From: Pigoraptor vietnamica
Taxonomy: Eukaryota > Opisthokonta > Filasterea
Assembly (NCBI GenBank): GCA_943704525.1
Contig: CALSCQ010002854.1
Span: forward strand, 1-24,455
Reading direction: 5' to 3'
DNA length: 24,455 nt
Below are positions 1-9,493 of the stretch, in pieces. A program made the position numbers and the translations under genes. A model generated the notes under the pieces. That model had not been told where the DNA came from. It did no database searches and saw nothing but the letters and a program-made list of their open reading frames with translations. The first letter of the stretch is position 1. Each line of letters starts with the position of its first letter.

Positions 1-116
1 CCCCTGTGTGCCCTGGGACCTTCAGACCCCGTCTTTTTTGTCGCTTTCCAACGCTCAGTTTCGCATCCCCCCATAGAGGGCTGTGTGTGTCTTCGACAAA
101 TTTTATTTCTTTTGTT
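1..116. other. Unassigned sequence distal to the telomeric tract
   Basis: These 116 bases show no recognisable gene and no telomeric repeats. They end in a T-rich stretch immediately before the CCCTAA tract. Because they lie on the outer side of the tract, the tract is not the physical end of this sequence as given. Confidence 0.5.
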
Positions 117-191
117 CTAACCCTAACCCTAACCCTAACCCTAACCCTAACCCTAACCCTAACCCTAACCCTAACCCTAACCCTAACCCTA
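117..191. repeat. Telomere-type (CCCTAA)n tract
   Basis: About 12.5 uninterrupted CCCTAA units are visible (TTAGGG on the other strand). TTAGGG is the telomere repeat of animals, fungi and many protists. The C-rich strand reads 5' to 3' from the left, the orientation expected of a left chromosome end. Non-telomeric sequence lies to its left, so here the tract is interstitial, a subtelomeric relic, or a join between two end fragments. Confidence 0.95.
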
Positions 192-192
192 T

Positions 193-345
193 GTTCTCAC
201 GAGCGACAGCGCGTGGATGGACCGCTTCATCGGAAGGAAGTTTAATGTGCGTACAATAACTGAAGCTGTGTGAATTCTTGTGACCGTCTCGTCGCTGATT
301 CTGTTTTTCCAGGACAACGGTCCCGAGGAGGAGTGGCTGCAGAGA
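193..345 (+). pseudogene. Truncated two-exon gene fragment abutting the telomeric tract
   Basis: An open stretch at 193-246 (reading ...SDSAWMDRFIGRKFN) stops at a GTGCGT splice donor at 247. A T-rich acceptor ending at 312 (CTGTTTTTCCAG) leads in phase 0 to 313 onward (DNGPEEEWLQ), giving a 66-bp intron. The donor matches those of the clear genes in the window. Upstream, the frame meets TAA inside the telomeric repeat. Downstream, it dissolves into AGAC, AG and GT microsatellites and stops at 427. The peptide looks like real protein, but I do not recognise the family. Both ends being replaced by simple repeats suggests a broken gene remnant. Confidence 0.45.
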
Positions 346-412
346 CAGACAGACAGACAGACGCACAGAGAGAGAGAGAGAGAGTGTGTGTGTGTGTGTG
401 TGTCTGTGTGTG
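341..412. repeat. Compound microsatellite (AGAC)n-(AG)n-(TG)n
   Basis: Three simple repeats follow one another: AGAC units to about 361, AG units at about 366-384, then TG units with a few interruptions to about 412. They replace the coding sequence of the preceding fragment. Confidence 0.9.
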
Positions 413-444
413 CGCGCGTGCACGCCTGAATGTGTACGCATCAC

Positions 445-1177
445 AGAGCAGAGACAAATACACAGCGCACAGCAGAGACAAAGACGCAGCGCACAGCAGA
501 GACAAAGACGCAGCGCACAGCAGAGACAAAGAGACAAAGACGCAGCGCACAGCAGAGACAAAGACGCAGCGCACAGCAGAGACAAAGACACAGCGCACAG
601 CAGAGACAAAGACACAGGGCACAGCAGAGACAAAGACACAGCAGAGACAAAGACACAGCGCACAGCAGAGACACAAGCACACACGCGCACAGAAGAGACA
701 CAAGCACACACGCGCACAGCAGAGACACAAGCACACACGCGCACAGCAGAGACAAAGACGCAGCGCACAGCAGAGACAAAGACACAGCGCACAGCAGAGA
801 CACAAGCACACACGCGCACAGCAGAGACAAAGACACAGCGCACAGCAGAGACAAATACACAGCGCACAGCAGAGACAAAGACACAGCGCACAGCAGAGAC
901 AAAGACACAGCGCACAGCAGAGACAAAGACACAGCGCACAGAAGAGACACAAGCACACACGCGCACAGCAGAGACACAAGCACACACGCGCACAGCAGAC
1001 ACAAAGACGCAGCGCACAGCAGAGACAAAGACACAGCGCACAGCAGAGACAAAGACACAGCGCACAGAAGAGACAAAGAGACAAAGACACAGCGCACAGC
1101 AGAGACACAAGCACACAGGCGCACAGCAGAGACAAAGACACAGCGCACAGCAGAGACACAAGCACACACGCGCACGT
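445..1177. repeat. Subtelomeric minisatellite of 24- and 27-bp units
   Basis: About 29 tandem units are seen. The common unit is 24 bp (AGAGACAAAGACRCAGCG followed by CACAGC), and the second type is 27 bp, carrying ACAAGCACACACGCGCAC in its middle. The two types are interspersed, and a few units are longer or shorter by 7-8 bp. The unit contains no stop codon in any frame, so all six frames stay open across it; these ORFs are repetitive and should not be taken as genes. On the - strand the array is rich in TGTG and TCTCT. Confidence 0.92.
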
Positions 1178-1309
1178 GAACATGCACCAACAGGGGACTG
1201 CGACGGGCAAAAGGGCGCACAAGAGCCACCGTCACAAGGAAAAAAACGACCGCACACACTGACATGCGACCACACAAACAGGGAATCAAGAAAATGGCGA
1301 TGGGCTCAC
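1178..1309. other. Spacer between minisatellite and coiled-coil gene
   Basis: No gene is evident. If the - strand coiled-coil gene has a second intron (donor GTGAGC at 1309), this spacer and the minisatellite would lie inside it. I found no convincing downstream exon. Confidence 0.35.
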
Positions 1310-1673
1310 CGGTCGTCGACGCACCCGCACTGTTCGCCGCCTCTGAAAGAAACAAAGACGGGACGCAATTTCAGCGAAGGGCGCGGAACAAAAAGTAGGA
1401 AACATAGACGCAGAGTGTGTGCGACAAGTACACGAGGACGGGCACTCACCGGCACTCAGCCTGTTCTTCTCTATCATCAGCTGCTCCAGCACGCCGAGCC
1501 GCTTGGTCTTCTTCGCTGCTCAGCCGCTCCAGCTCCTTCTTCTCGTCGTCATTCCGCTTGCCCAACGGCTTCTTCTCGAGGGGTTCGATGCGCTTCTCGA
1601 GACCCTTAATCTTGCCCTTGACCTCCCTTATCTCGGCGGTAACCTCCGCAAGGGGGTCCCCCTGCTGCGCCAT
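1310..1673 (-). pseudogene. Small coiled-coil gene, Crinkler-like, possibly frameshifted
   Basis: From an ATG at 1673 the - strand encodes a charged heptad-rich helix (MAQQGDPLAEVTAEIREVKG, then GLEKRIEPLEKKPLGKR, then DDEKKELERL). This style of coiled coil occurs near the N-terminus of Crinkler-type (CRN) proteins of oomycetes, chytrids and other protists. After about residue 50 the first frame drifts to an alanine- and arginine-rich run, while the next frame continues helically (KRLGVLEQLMIEKNRLSA). That second frame, unlike the first, runs through a GTGAGT donor at 1449 and a CTTTCAG acceptor ending at 1343 into a 33-bp exon (1342-1310), which ends at another GTGAGC donor. A one-base frameshift at about 1510-1535 would join the two parts. 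No effector domain is present. The family call is tentative. Confidence 0.4.
1343..1449 (-). other. Intron of the coiled-coil gene
   Basis: The intron begins GTGAGT and ends CTTTGTTTCTTTCAG, 107 bp in all. Both splice sites are strong, which supports a formerly or currently transcribed gene on the - strand. Confidence 0.5.
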
Positions 1674-2440
1674 GGCTGCGCAGTGCTGTGTGGCGCACCG
1701 ATGCCGCGCTCCGATGAAGGTATGCGGCGATGGAAGGACATCCATCTTCATCCGGGGTGGGTCACTGTTCGTAAGTTCGCGTAAGAATTTAGACACTACT
1801 ACTGAGAGAGAAAGAGAGAGAGAAGTGTGCGTGGCCAGTGTGTATATACACACACGCACACATATATATATACAAAGAAGCTCACACGCGAACAACAAAT
1901 ACGCACCAGTATAAAGTACACACGCACATACAACATCAACTCACAAACATGGACGCCCGCGCGCCCACCGCCGTTCGTTTAAATGCCGGTGAACTCGGAA
2001 CGAAGCATCACCTGCGTTCGATAGTCCAAAGTCCGCGGCACCGCCCTCCGCCCAGTCTATAACGGCTGGCCGGGCGGGCTATCGTATCTCGAAAGAGACC
2101 GGCGACGCAGGCGAGGGAGCGGAATCAGAGAAGGCGTTTAATTTATGCCCTCTGTTGGTGGGTCAACTGTGCCGTCACAAACTGTCGTTCGCAATGCCGG
2201 CCTACTGTAATCGCAGTTTCTCAACTGAATGTCACACCCTCCTCAGCCCTCCGAACTGTGCGAGGACGACGCCGCCCTGTCGAACATTGCAGTCGGCCCT
2301 CTGCGACCCGACTTCTCAAATGATCCTCCGTGGGAGCCGCCAATTTCTCTCGACAAGAATGGGATTAAAGTTACTTCATTGGCCATTGGTCGGAGCGCAT
2401 TCAATGCGCCCCACAAAGCGCGGCAGTCGAGTCTTCCCCA
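1674..2440. other. Intergenic subtelomeric stretch with microsatellites
   Basis: No confident gene is present. The stretch holds a GA-rich run at about 1803-1822 and TA/CA-rich repeats at about 1841-1875. A short + strand ORF at 2229-2552 (107 codons, starting MSHPPQPSEL) overlaps the end of the TPR gene antisense. It shows no recognised domain and I do not call it. The right part should contain the 3' UTR of the TPR gene. Confidence 0.5.
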
Positions 2441-5400
2441 TCACACGGCTTCGGGCTTTAGCGGCTGCATCAGCGGCGTGGCAGAAGCCCCGAAACCAGT
2501 GGCGCGGAACATGTTCAGCGCAGGCGTGGCAACAACGACGGGCGCGTATTGAAGGTCGACTGAGCGCGCAAAGTCCTCCATCGCCGCCTGACGCCGCGAG
2601 AGTTTCCCGCGCACATACCCCCGTCGTTCGTAGGCGACCGAGTCTGTGGGCTGAAGTTGAAGCGCGCGGTTATAGTCTGCCTCCGCCTGCTCGTAGCGCC
2701 CCGCCGCAGCATGCACCGCCGCGCGGTTGAAGTACACGGCAGCGACGTCCGGGCACAGAGCTTCCGCGCTGTTCAGGTCCGCCACGGCGGCATCCAGTTC
2801 GCCCGTCGCAAAGTGGGCAATCGAACGGTTCACCAAGGCGCACTCGTCGCGCGGGTCAGCCTCCACCGCAGCACCGAGGCACGTGACGGCCTGGTCCCAC
2901 TGGCGCGTGCGAAGGTACATGTTGCCCGCATTGAACTGGCCGAGGCTGAACGATGGGTCCGCGGCGATCGCCTGCGCGTAGTCGCGCATGGCGTTCACGT
3001 TGTCACCGACGCGCTCGTGGATGACGCCGCGGTTGCTGAGCAGCTCAGCCCCCGGATGCACATCGACGGCGCGGTTCATGTCCAGCAGCGCGCCGAAAGT
3101 GTTGCCCATGATCGCGTTCACGACGGCGCGTCCCTCGAGGCCGTCGCGGTACCGCGGGTTGATGGCGGCCGACGAGGAGAACTGGAGCCACGCGAGCTTG
3201 TGGCGCCCCTGCGACTGCAGCACGTAACCGAGGTTCACGTACGCCGGGAGGTACGAAGGGTCGAGGTGAATGGCGCGCGCGTAGTCCCTGCGGCAGCGCA
3301 CGAGCTCCTCGGGTGTGCCAATGTCCATCCGCACGTTGCCGCGCCCGACGTAGGCCTCGAGGAGAAACGGGTTGATGCGGACGGCTTCCGTGTAGTCCTG
3401 GATCGCGCGGAGGTGCTTGCCGAGGCGGTGGTGGCACAGGCCGATCACCGCGTGGAGGCTCGCGTCAAAGGGGTCGCGTGACATCACCTCGAGGAGGTCG
3501 CGCGCAGCGTTCGCATAGTCCCCGATGAGGCAGTAGAGAATGCCGCGATTGCGCAGCACGTTCGAGTTGCCATCGTCCGTCAGGAGCACCGTCGAGTAGT
3601 CGCGCAGGGCCTCGTTGTACTGGCCGCAGTCCTGCTCGCACACGGCGCGGTTGAAGTAGGCGAGCGTGCAGTTCGCGTCGATCGCCAGCGCGCGCCCAAA
3701 GTCGTCGACGGCGTGCTTGAACTGCCCCATCCGCGCACGCAGAGAGCCCCGAATGATAAACACGCGCACGCTCGCGGGCTGCATCTTCAGCGCCTCGTTG
3801 CAGTCGATGATCCCGCGGCCAGGCTGCCCCCGCCGCTCGTAGTAACACGCGCGCGTGAGGTAGGCGTCGAAATTCGACGGGTCCGTCTTGATGGTCCTGT
3901 TCAAATCGCTGACGCCCTTTCCGTTGTTGAGGTGCAGACGGCACAGGCCGCGCCGGTGGAGCGCCTCGGGGGCCGTGGGACGCAGGGCGAGCGCGCGCTG
4001 GTACTCGACGATGGCGTCCTCAAACTCGCCGATCGTCTCCAGGCACTGGCCGAGGCTAAAGTACGCGTCGTACAGCCGCGGGTCCATCTCGATCGCCGCG
4101 CGCAGGTCCCCAATGGCATCCGCGTGCTGCCCGTTCTTCATGCGCGTGCGCGCGAGCAGAACAAAGAGCGACGGCGACGGGTCCGACTCGGCGAGCTCCT
4201 CAAAGTCGCGGATGGCGGCGTCGTAATTCCGGAGGAAGAGATTTACGACGCCGCGCTGCGAGGCCGTCTGCCCCAGCGCCGCGTTGATGACGGACGCGCA
4301 CCGCACGTCGTACAGAGACAGCTCCAGTTGCTTGAGCTCCAGGAGGAGCCGGCCGCGGTGCAGCCTGTACGAGTGGTGGGTTGGATTCGCCCAGATCAGG
4401 CGCGTGTAGTCTCGAATGGCCATCTTGATGTCGTTGAGCCGCACGTAGGCGTCCGCGCGGCAGAGGAGTGCGCGGATGCTCGTCGGGTCCGTCTTGAGAG
4501 CGGCGGTGAAGGCGGCGACAGCAAGGCGGGGCTGATCGTACTGCGTGAGTAGCAGCACTCCCTTGTTGATGTGGGCGCCGACGTTGCCCTTGTCGAGCTT
4601 GATCACCGCCTGAAAGTCCGCCAGTGCTTCGTCAAACCGCCGAATGGAAGCGTACAAAATGCCACGGTGGAAGTACGCCGTCTTGTTCTCCGGCGAGTCG
4701 TCGATCAGCAGCGACGAGCTAAAGTCGCGGATAGCCTTCTTCGGGTCTCGCTTGCGGAGAACGCAACCGCGAAAGCAGAAGGCCACCGGGCTCGAGGGTT
4801 CAAGGTGGATCGCGTGCGTGAGGTCCTCGAGCGCAAGCTCAAAGCGGCCCTTGTGCGCAAGTGCCATGCCGCGGTACGTCAGCGCGCGCCACGCCTTCGG
4901 GTTCTGCCGCAGCGCGTGTCCGAAGTTGCTGATGGCCTCCTCCCACCGCTGCGCGTTGAACGCCTTGAGGCCGTGCAGGATCGCCGCCTCCACGTTGCTG
5001 GGATCCAGCACCATGACCGTCGCATAGTCCTCCGCCGCGCACTGCACCTCGCCCTCTTGGTCAAACAGCAGGCCGCGCGCAAAGTGTATCTTCGGATCGC
5101 GGGGCACCACGCGCAGCGCGGCCGATAGCGAAACGATCGCCTCACGCACAAATCCGCGCTTGCTCAGAAGTTCTGCGCGGGCCAAGTGCACGCGAACGCT
5201 CCGCGGGTTCTGCGAGATGGCATGCGTGAGGTCATCAAGCGCCGCGTCCACGTCGCCCCGGGCGTGGTGAAGGAGATGCTTATGCCAATATGCGTCGACG
5301 AGCATTGGCTCGAGCTCGACCGCCTTGTCTAGGTCAGCGACGGCCGCCGTAACGTCGCCCAGCCGGAGCCGCAGCGCGCCCCGTCGGCAGTGGTTGAACG

Positions 5401-8253
5401 CAGACGCGCGCCGGTCCGTGTCCAGCAGTGCGGACATGGCCTCGATTTTCTCACGCAGCGACGCCTCCTCCATCGCGCGAATGTCGGCCTCTGTGAGCAC
5501 AGGCGACGCCGTGAGGGCGTGGACCACGCCACCAATGATGCTCGCGCGGCCCGAATAGTGGCCTTGGCTGCTGGACGGCGCCGGCGCCTCCCTACCGCTG
5601 TCGGACATCGACGACGGGGGCGGGCGCAGCGTCACGCGGCGCGCTCGACTCTCAGTCGTCCTGCGCTGCCGCTTATCGAGTGTGCCGCGACGGTGAGGGG
5701 GCGACGCCTCGCCGCGGCCAGAAGGCTGCGTGTTCGAATCCCCCGAAATGTCACCGACGAGATTGCGGATGGTCTCGACATCGCGCTCGTGGCGCCAGCC
5801 ATTCCAGAGGCGCATCGACACCTCGCGAATGAACATCTGCCGCGCAAAAGGCGTCGCCATCGCGCGCGGGGGCTTCTCGGGCAGCACAGCAGGGAACATG
5901 GCGAGCGAGAGCGTGCTGTAGTAACGCGCGCCCCTCTTCTCCAGGTGCACAGCGGCGCGGTCCTCGGGCCGCAGGGGGTAAAACTTGGGCGTTACGAGCG
6001 GCTTGTACTTGTGCAGGTCCTCCCACGACTTCGACTTCTTCAGCGACAGGAGGCGGATCTGCGGGCGTCCCAGGTTCTGGATCCAGCGCCGCGTCAGCGT
6101 GATCGGCGCATGGCCGGCCAGCGCAGCCGCCACCGCCTTGGCCTCGGCGCTTGGCGATTGAATGCTCGCGCGCGGGGTCGACGGGCGGCTCGTCTTCGGC
6201 GTGTCCATGCCCTGCCACGACAGTCGCCGCGCGCGATCCCCCCCCGGGCCCACGGATCTAACCGCCTGAAGCACATTCGCCTTAAGGGCCGAGGGGGCGG
6301 CGGTGGTCGAGGCTGGCGCTTCCGCAGACTCCTGGGGACGGTCCTCCGCAAACGCCACGTTGAGCGATGTGAGCGAGGGGAGGGATGACGAGCGCCGCAC
6401 AAGCCGCGGCTGTTCAAAGGAGGACGATGCGAGCTCATCTGACGCGGGGGGCTGTGCTGCCGCCTCCGGGGCGGACGGCGCCCCTTCCTCGGGCCGTGTA
6501 GGGGGTTGGGCGTGATGAGCGTGGTGTGTGTGGTGATGGTGGTGGTGGTGGTGGTGATGGTGGCCATGGTGCCCGTGGGCATCCCCCTCCACAGCCCCGG
6601 CCTCAGCCGCTGGCGCCGGTGGCGAGTCCGCCTGTGCCGCAACCGCGCCTTCCGCCCCGCCCTGCTGACCCTCGGCTGCCGCTGGAGGGACGGCCCGCGG
6701 CGCGCCGCCGTGCTCCCCGCGCAATTCCGCAAGCACGTTCTGTGCCTCGCGCGCCTTCTCAATTTGCTCCATCGCCTCGCGAATGTTCGCCGACGGCCCC
6801 CGCAGGCTCTCGTTGAGCATGTCCACGGGCGGCTTGCCCTTGACGTGCGCGGGTGTGTAGTTCGGATACAACAGGCTCGTCAGCGCATCACTCGCGAGAT
6901 CAGGGCTTGCCGGGCTCTCGCGCATCTGACAGAATGCATGTACGCTCGGCCGGTATATCCAGCGGTACACGCTCGACCGCGCGCGAGCGTGCGAGTCCGC
7001 GTGCGCGCGCGCCCGCTGCTTCTTCTTTCGCCGAGCGCGCCTCGACGCCTTCGCCTGCCGCTCCGGCCTGACCTCGACGGGCGCCTTTTCCGTGCGCATC
7101 CAGTTCTCGGAAATGTCTGCCTCACGCAGCGCATCGCCTGGTGCGAACGGCGGCGGCTGCGGCGGGAGGGGCTCGCGCAGGGGCGCGGGCGCGTCATTGG
7201 GTGGTATCGGCGGCGTGTCGGTCTGAGTCTCCGTTCCGTCCACTTGCGACACGCGCGCGCTTTCCGAAGGCCGCCGTTCTGTGGTGCACGGTACGGATCG
7301 TCGCGCCGCGGGCGATGGCGAGGGCTCGGAGGGGGGCGCAGGCGTCGCGAGTTGCTTGGCCACGAGGGGCGACGAGTGCAACAACATGTTATGGCCAGGG
7401 CGTGTACGCACACGCACATGACCGCCGGATAGCGCGGCGACTGTAGGCACGCGGCCGCTCTTCGATGTGCGCCCAATCGGCGACCCCGAGCCACCCGTTG
7501 TGGGGGATGCCGACGGGCCGGTGGTCGTGGTCGCGCGCAATTGCGCGAGAATCTCCAGGGCCTTCGCATGCACCTCTGCATCGTCCCCTCTTCCACCGCG
7601 TGCACCCGACACTGCGGCGGCGAGGAGACCCACGGGCGGCGGCGCACCGGGGGCGTGCAGTCCAACGGCCGCGTGCAACGGCGTGCTCGGGGACGAGCTG
7701 CGCGACAGCGACTGCACAAGCGCCTGGGCGTCGCCGGACATGGCACTCGCCGGCCGACTGCGCGTGGTCGGTGTGGGCAGGTCGCTGCCGCCGGCGGACG
7801 GCACCTCCGGCTGCGGTGGAAGGGCGGGTGCTTGCGAGCCCGGCGCGCGCGGGAAGCCCAAAGTAATCGACGACTTGCGCGACACTAGCAGGTGCTGGAG
7901 AGAATCGCCCGAGAACGTGACGCTCTTCGGCTGCTGCGGTTCGAGCTTCGTCTCTATGGGCGCTGGCTCCCGCACATCGTCAGGGCGCGCCCGCGGTGCC
8001 GACTGCGGCCGTGATGGGGCCTCGAACAGTCCCTTGTACTTCCTGAGGGCGCGAGTGCAAAACAGATCAGCGCACGTACAACTGCGCCTCGGCTTCCCGC
8101 AAGTGCATGTACGAAAGGGTGATGGCACGCGCACAATGAATGTGACACTGAAAAAAACAAAAAAAAGGACGGAATAACCCACTGCTTGAGGACCTCGCGG
8201 CGGTCGACGACGGGCGTGCGGCCGTCCTTGCCCGGCCTGAAAAAGCCCTCCAT
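2441..8253 (-). CDS. Giant TPR-repeat protein (about 28 TPRs, TTC6-like)
   Basis: The product is about 1890 residues from two exons: 8253-8183 (starting MEGFFRPGKDGRTP) and 8042-2441. The GTGGGT donor and CCCTCAG acceptor define a 140-bp intron and restore phase. Reading straight through would instead give an implausible hydrophobic, Cys-rich N-terminus. Residues 25 to about 680 are low-complexity (Pro/Ala/Ser) with a basic cluster and a histidine run near residue 520. A more ordered block with KKSKSWEDLHKYKPLVTPKF lies near residue 690. From about residue 900 to the end there are about 28 consecutive 34-residue TPR units with the usual A-Y-x-x-R-G, A-x-x-D and D-P signatures. TPR arrays are protein-interaction scaffolds. 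The layout resembles TTC6-type proteins, but generic TPR similarity makes orthology uncertain. Confidence 0.88.
6509..6575 (-). other. Histidine-rich tract within the TPR protein
   Basis: The - strand encodes an HGHHG motif, then about ten consecutive histidines, then THHAHHA. The DNA is a GTG/GGT-type trinucleotide run. Such tracts can bind Zn2+ or Ni2+ or mediate condensate formation, or may only reflect triplet expansion. No function is implied by position. Confidence 0.85.
8043..8182 (-). other. Intron 1 of the TPR gene
   Basis: It begins GTGGGT and ends CGCGCCCTCAG. With these sites the codon AA-G spans the junction (AAG CA | G AAG TAC), joining EVLKQ to KYKGLF. Confidence 0.7.
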
Positions 8254-8596
8254 TTGCAGTGTGTGCCTCGCAAGCAGTGCTCACGTGTGTGTCGAAGCGA
8301 GCGAGAGGCGCCCCGCGGGGCTCTTAGTACAGCGCTGACAAAGTGCTGGCGTTGTCCTTGCGTTGAAATGGGCACTGCGCTCGGGCGTCCACCGGTGTGG
8401 GCTGCCCTGCGACATTCAAACTCGCACATTCCGATTTCCTTGACAACATCCTTCATCGGAACTTGTTTACGATGGAGGCTCACGATGACGCATGATTGCC
8501 AATGACGTGTCCGTTACCCGCCCGCCTGTGCGGTGCAGAGCGAAAACTGTGCCGTAACACCACTTGCCTCGTACTGGCACGGTCCTGGACTGAAAA
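8254..8596. promoter_or_regulatory. Divergent promoter, TPR gene / peptide deformylase
   Basis: These 343 bp separate two head-to-head start codons, so both promoters must lie here. A CCAAT motif at 8499-8503, inside the palindrome ATTGCCAAT, sits about 94 nt upstream of the deformylase ATG. No TATA box is obvious. Promoter function is inferred from layout. Confidence 0.5.
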
Positions 8597-9382
8597 ATGG
8601 CACGGTTCGCGCAACTCTTGCGGCGCACCGCTGGGCTCATGCGCCCCCCTGTCGAGGGCGATGTGGCCGGCGTACCCGCGCATCTTTTGACACAGGCGGA
8701 AGTTGTGTTTGCGGGGAAGAAGGTGCTGCGCACGCCCGCGCGCACCGTCACGCCAGCGGACTTTGCCTCTGGCGAGGTGGAGCGGCTGTCGGGCGCCCTT
8801 CTTGCCACAATGCGTGCTCATGAAGGGCTCGGGCTCGCGGCGCCCCAGTTAGGAAAATCCCTCCGCATATTCGTTGGCGAAGTGACGGCGGACGCGCTGA
8901 AGTTTATGGGCCGCCCTGCCTCTCAGCGCCTCGACGCCTGCGTCTTTGTGAATCCGACGCTGCGAGTTGTTCCGGGCGCGCGCACTTTGACGGAAAGGGA
9001 GGCGTGTTTGTCGGTACCAGGCGCATCCGCCATCGTGTCACGTGCCGACTCCGTGGAAATTACTGCGCTGGACGTGAAAGGCAAGGTGTTTACGCGCACG
9101 CTATCGGGGTTTCCCGCGAGTTTGGTACAGCACGAACTCGACCACCTCAACGGCATCCTTTTTGTGGACAGGTCAGTGGGTGGACGTGCGGAATTTTCTT
9201 CGAGCGAGAAGAGGGCGCGTGGCGACTTCTCCTCTGCTTGCGAGTGGGAGAATTAGAGGTGCTCGCGTGTGTGTGATGGCTTACGCGGTGCTTGCTTATG
9301 TCGCAGGATGTTTCCGCGGACGTACGCGTGCATTCTGGACTCCGATATGCCCGAAGACTGGCAGAAGCGACTGCCGCTATAA
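8597..9382 (+). CDS. PDF: Peptide deformylase, mitochondrial type
   Basis: This metalloenzyme removes the N-formyl group from organelle-made proteins. There are two exons, 8597-9171 and 9307-9382, joined across a 135-bp intron (GTCAGT...TCGCAG) to give 216 residues. All three family motifs are seen: GLGLAAPQ (motif 1), EACLSVPG (motif 2, with the metal-ligand Cys) and QHELDHLNG (motif 3, with two His ligands and the catalytic Glu). Exon 2 supplies the usual tail, giving ILFVDRMFPRTYA across the junction, a PDF1A-style ending. The N-terminus MARFAQLLRRTAG is basic, amphipathic and without acids, as expected of a mitochondrial presequence. Motif 2 has Ala where Gly is usual (E-G-C-L-S). The gene converges on the MCTP-like gene with 111 bp between the stops. 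Confidence 0.96.
9172..9306 (+). other. Intron of the peptide deformylase gene
   Basis: It begins GTCAGT and ends TTATGTCGCAG. Reading through would replace the conserved DRMxPRT tail with an unrelated 28-residue sequence, so splicing is needed for a normal C-terminus. Confidence 0.85.
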
Positions 9383-9493
9383 ATGCTATGGAGCCGCCTT
9401 GATTACAGTGTCTGCGTCGTATCGAATCTGCTGTTCCTGAGGCACGCTTGGCGCAACGCGAAAAACGCCCTGTATTGCGACTCTGTACAAAGC

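Noticed and set aside
117-191. Tract taken as the true chromosome end
   Set aside because: 116 bp of non-telomeric sequence lie outside it and the tract is only 75 bp, so the end cannot be claimed from this sequence.
445-1177. Possible CRISPR-like array
   Set aside because: Units are contiguous with no unique spacers, and the context is eukaryotic.
103-1609. Six overlapping ORFs of about 250-400 codons on both strands
   Set aside because: They only follow the stop-free minisatellite and microsatellite units, consist of repeated peptides, and exist in every frame at once.
2229-2552. 107-codon + strand ORF starting MSHPPQPSELCEDD
   Set aside because: It reads somewhat like protein but has no recognised domain, no clear splice partners, and its last third is antisense to the TPR gene. 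Worth a database search only.
5390-6388. 332-codon + strand ORF opposite the TPR gene
   Set aside because: It is Arg-rich antisense shadow of a clear repeat protein.
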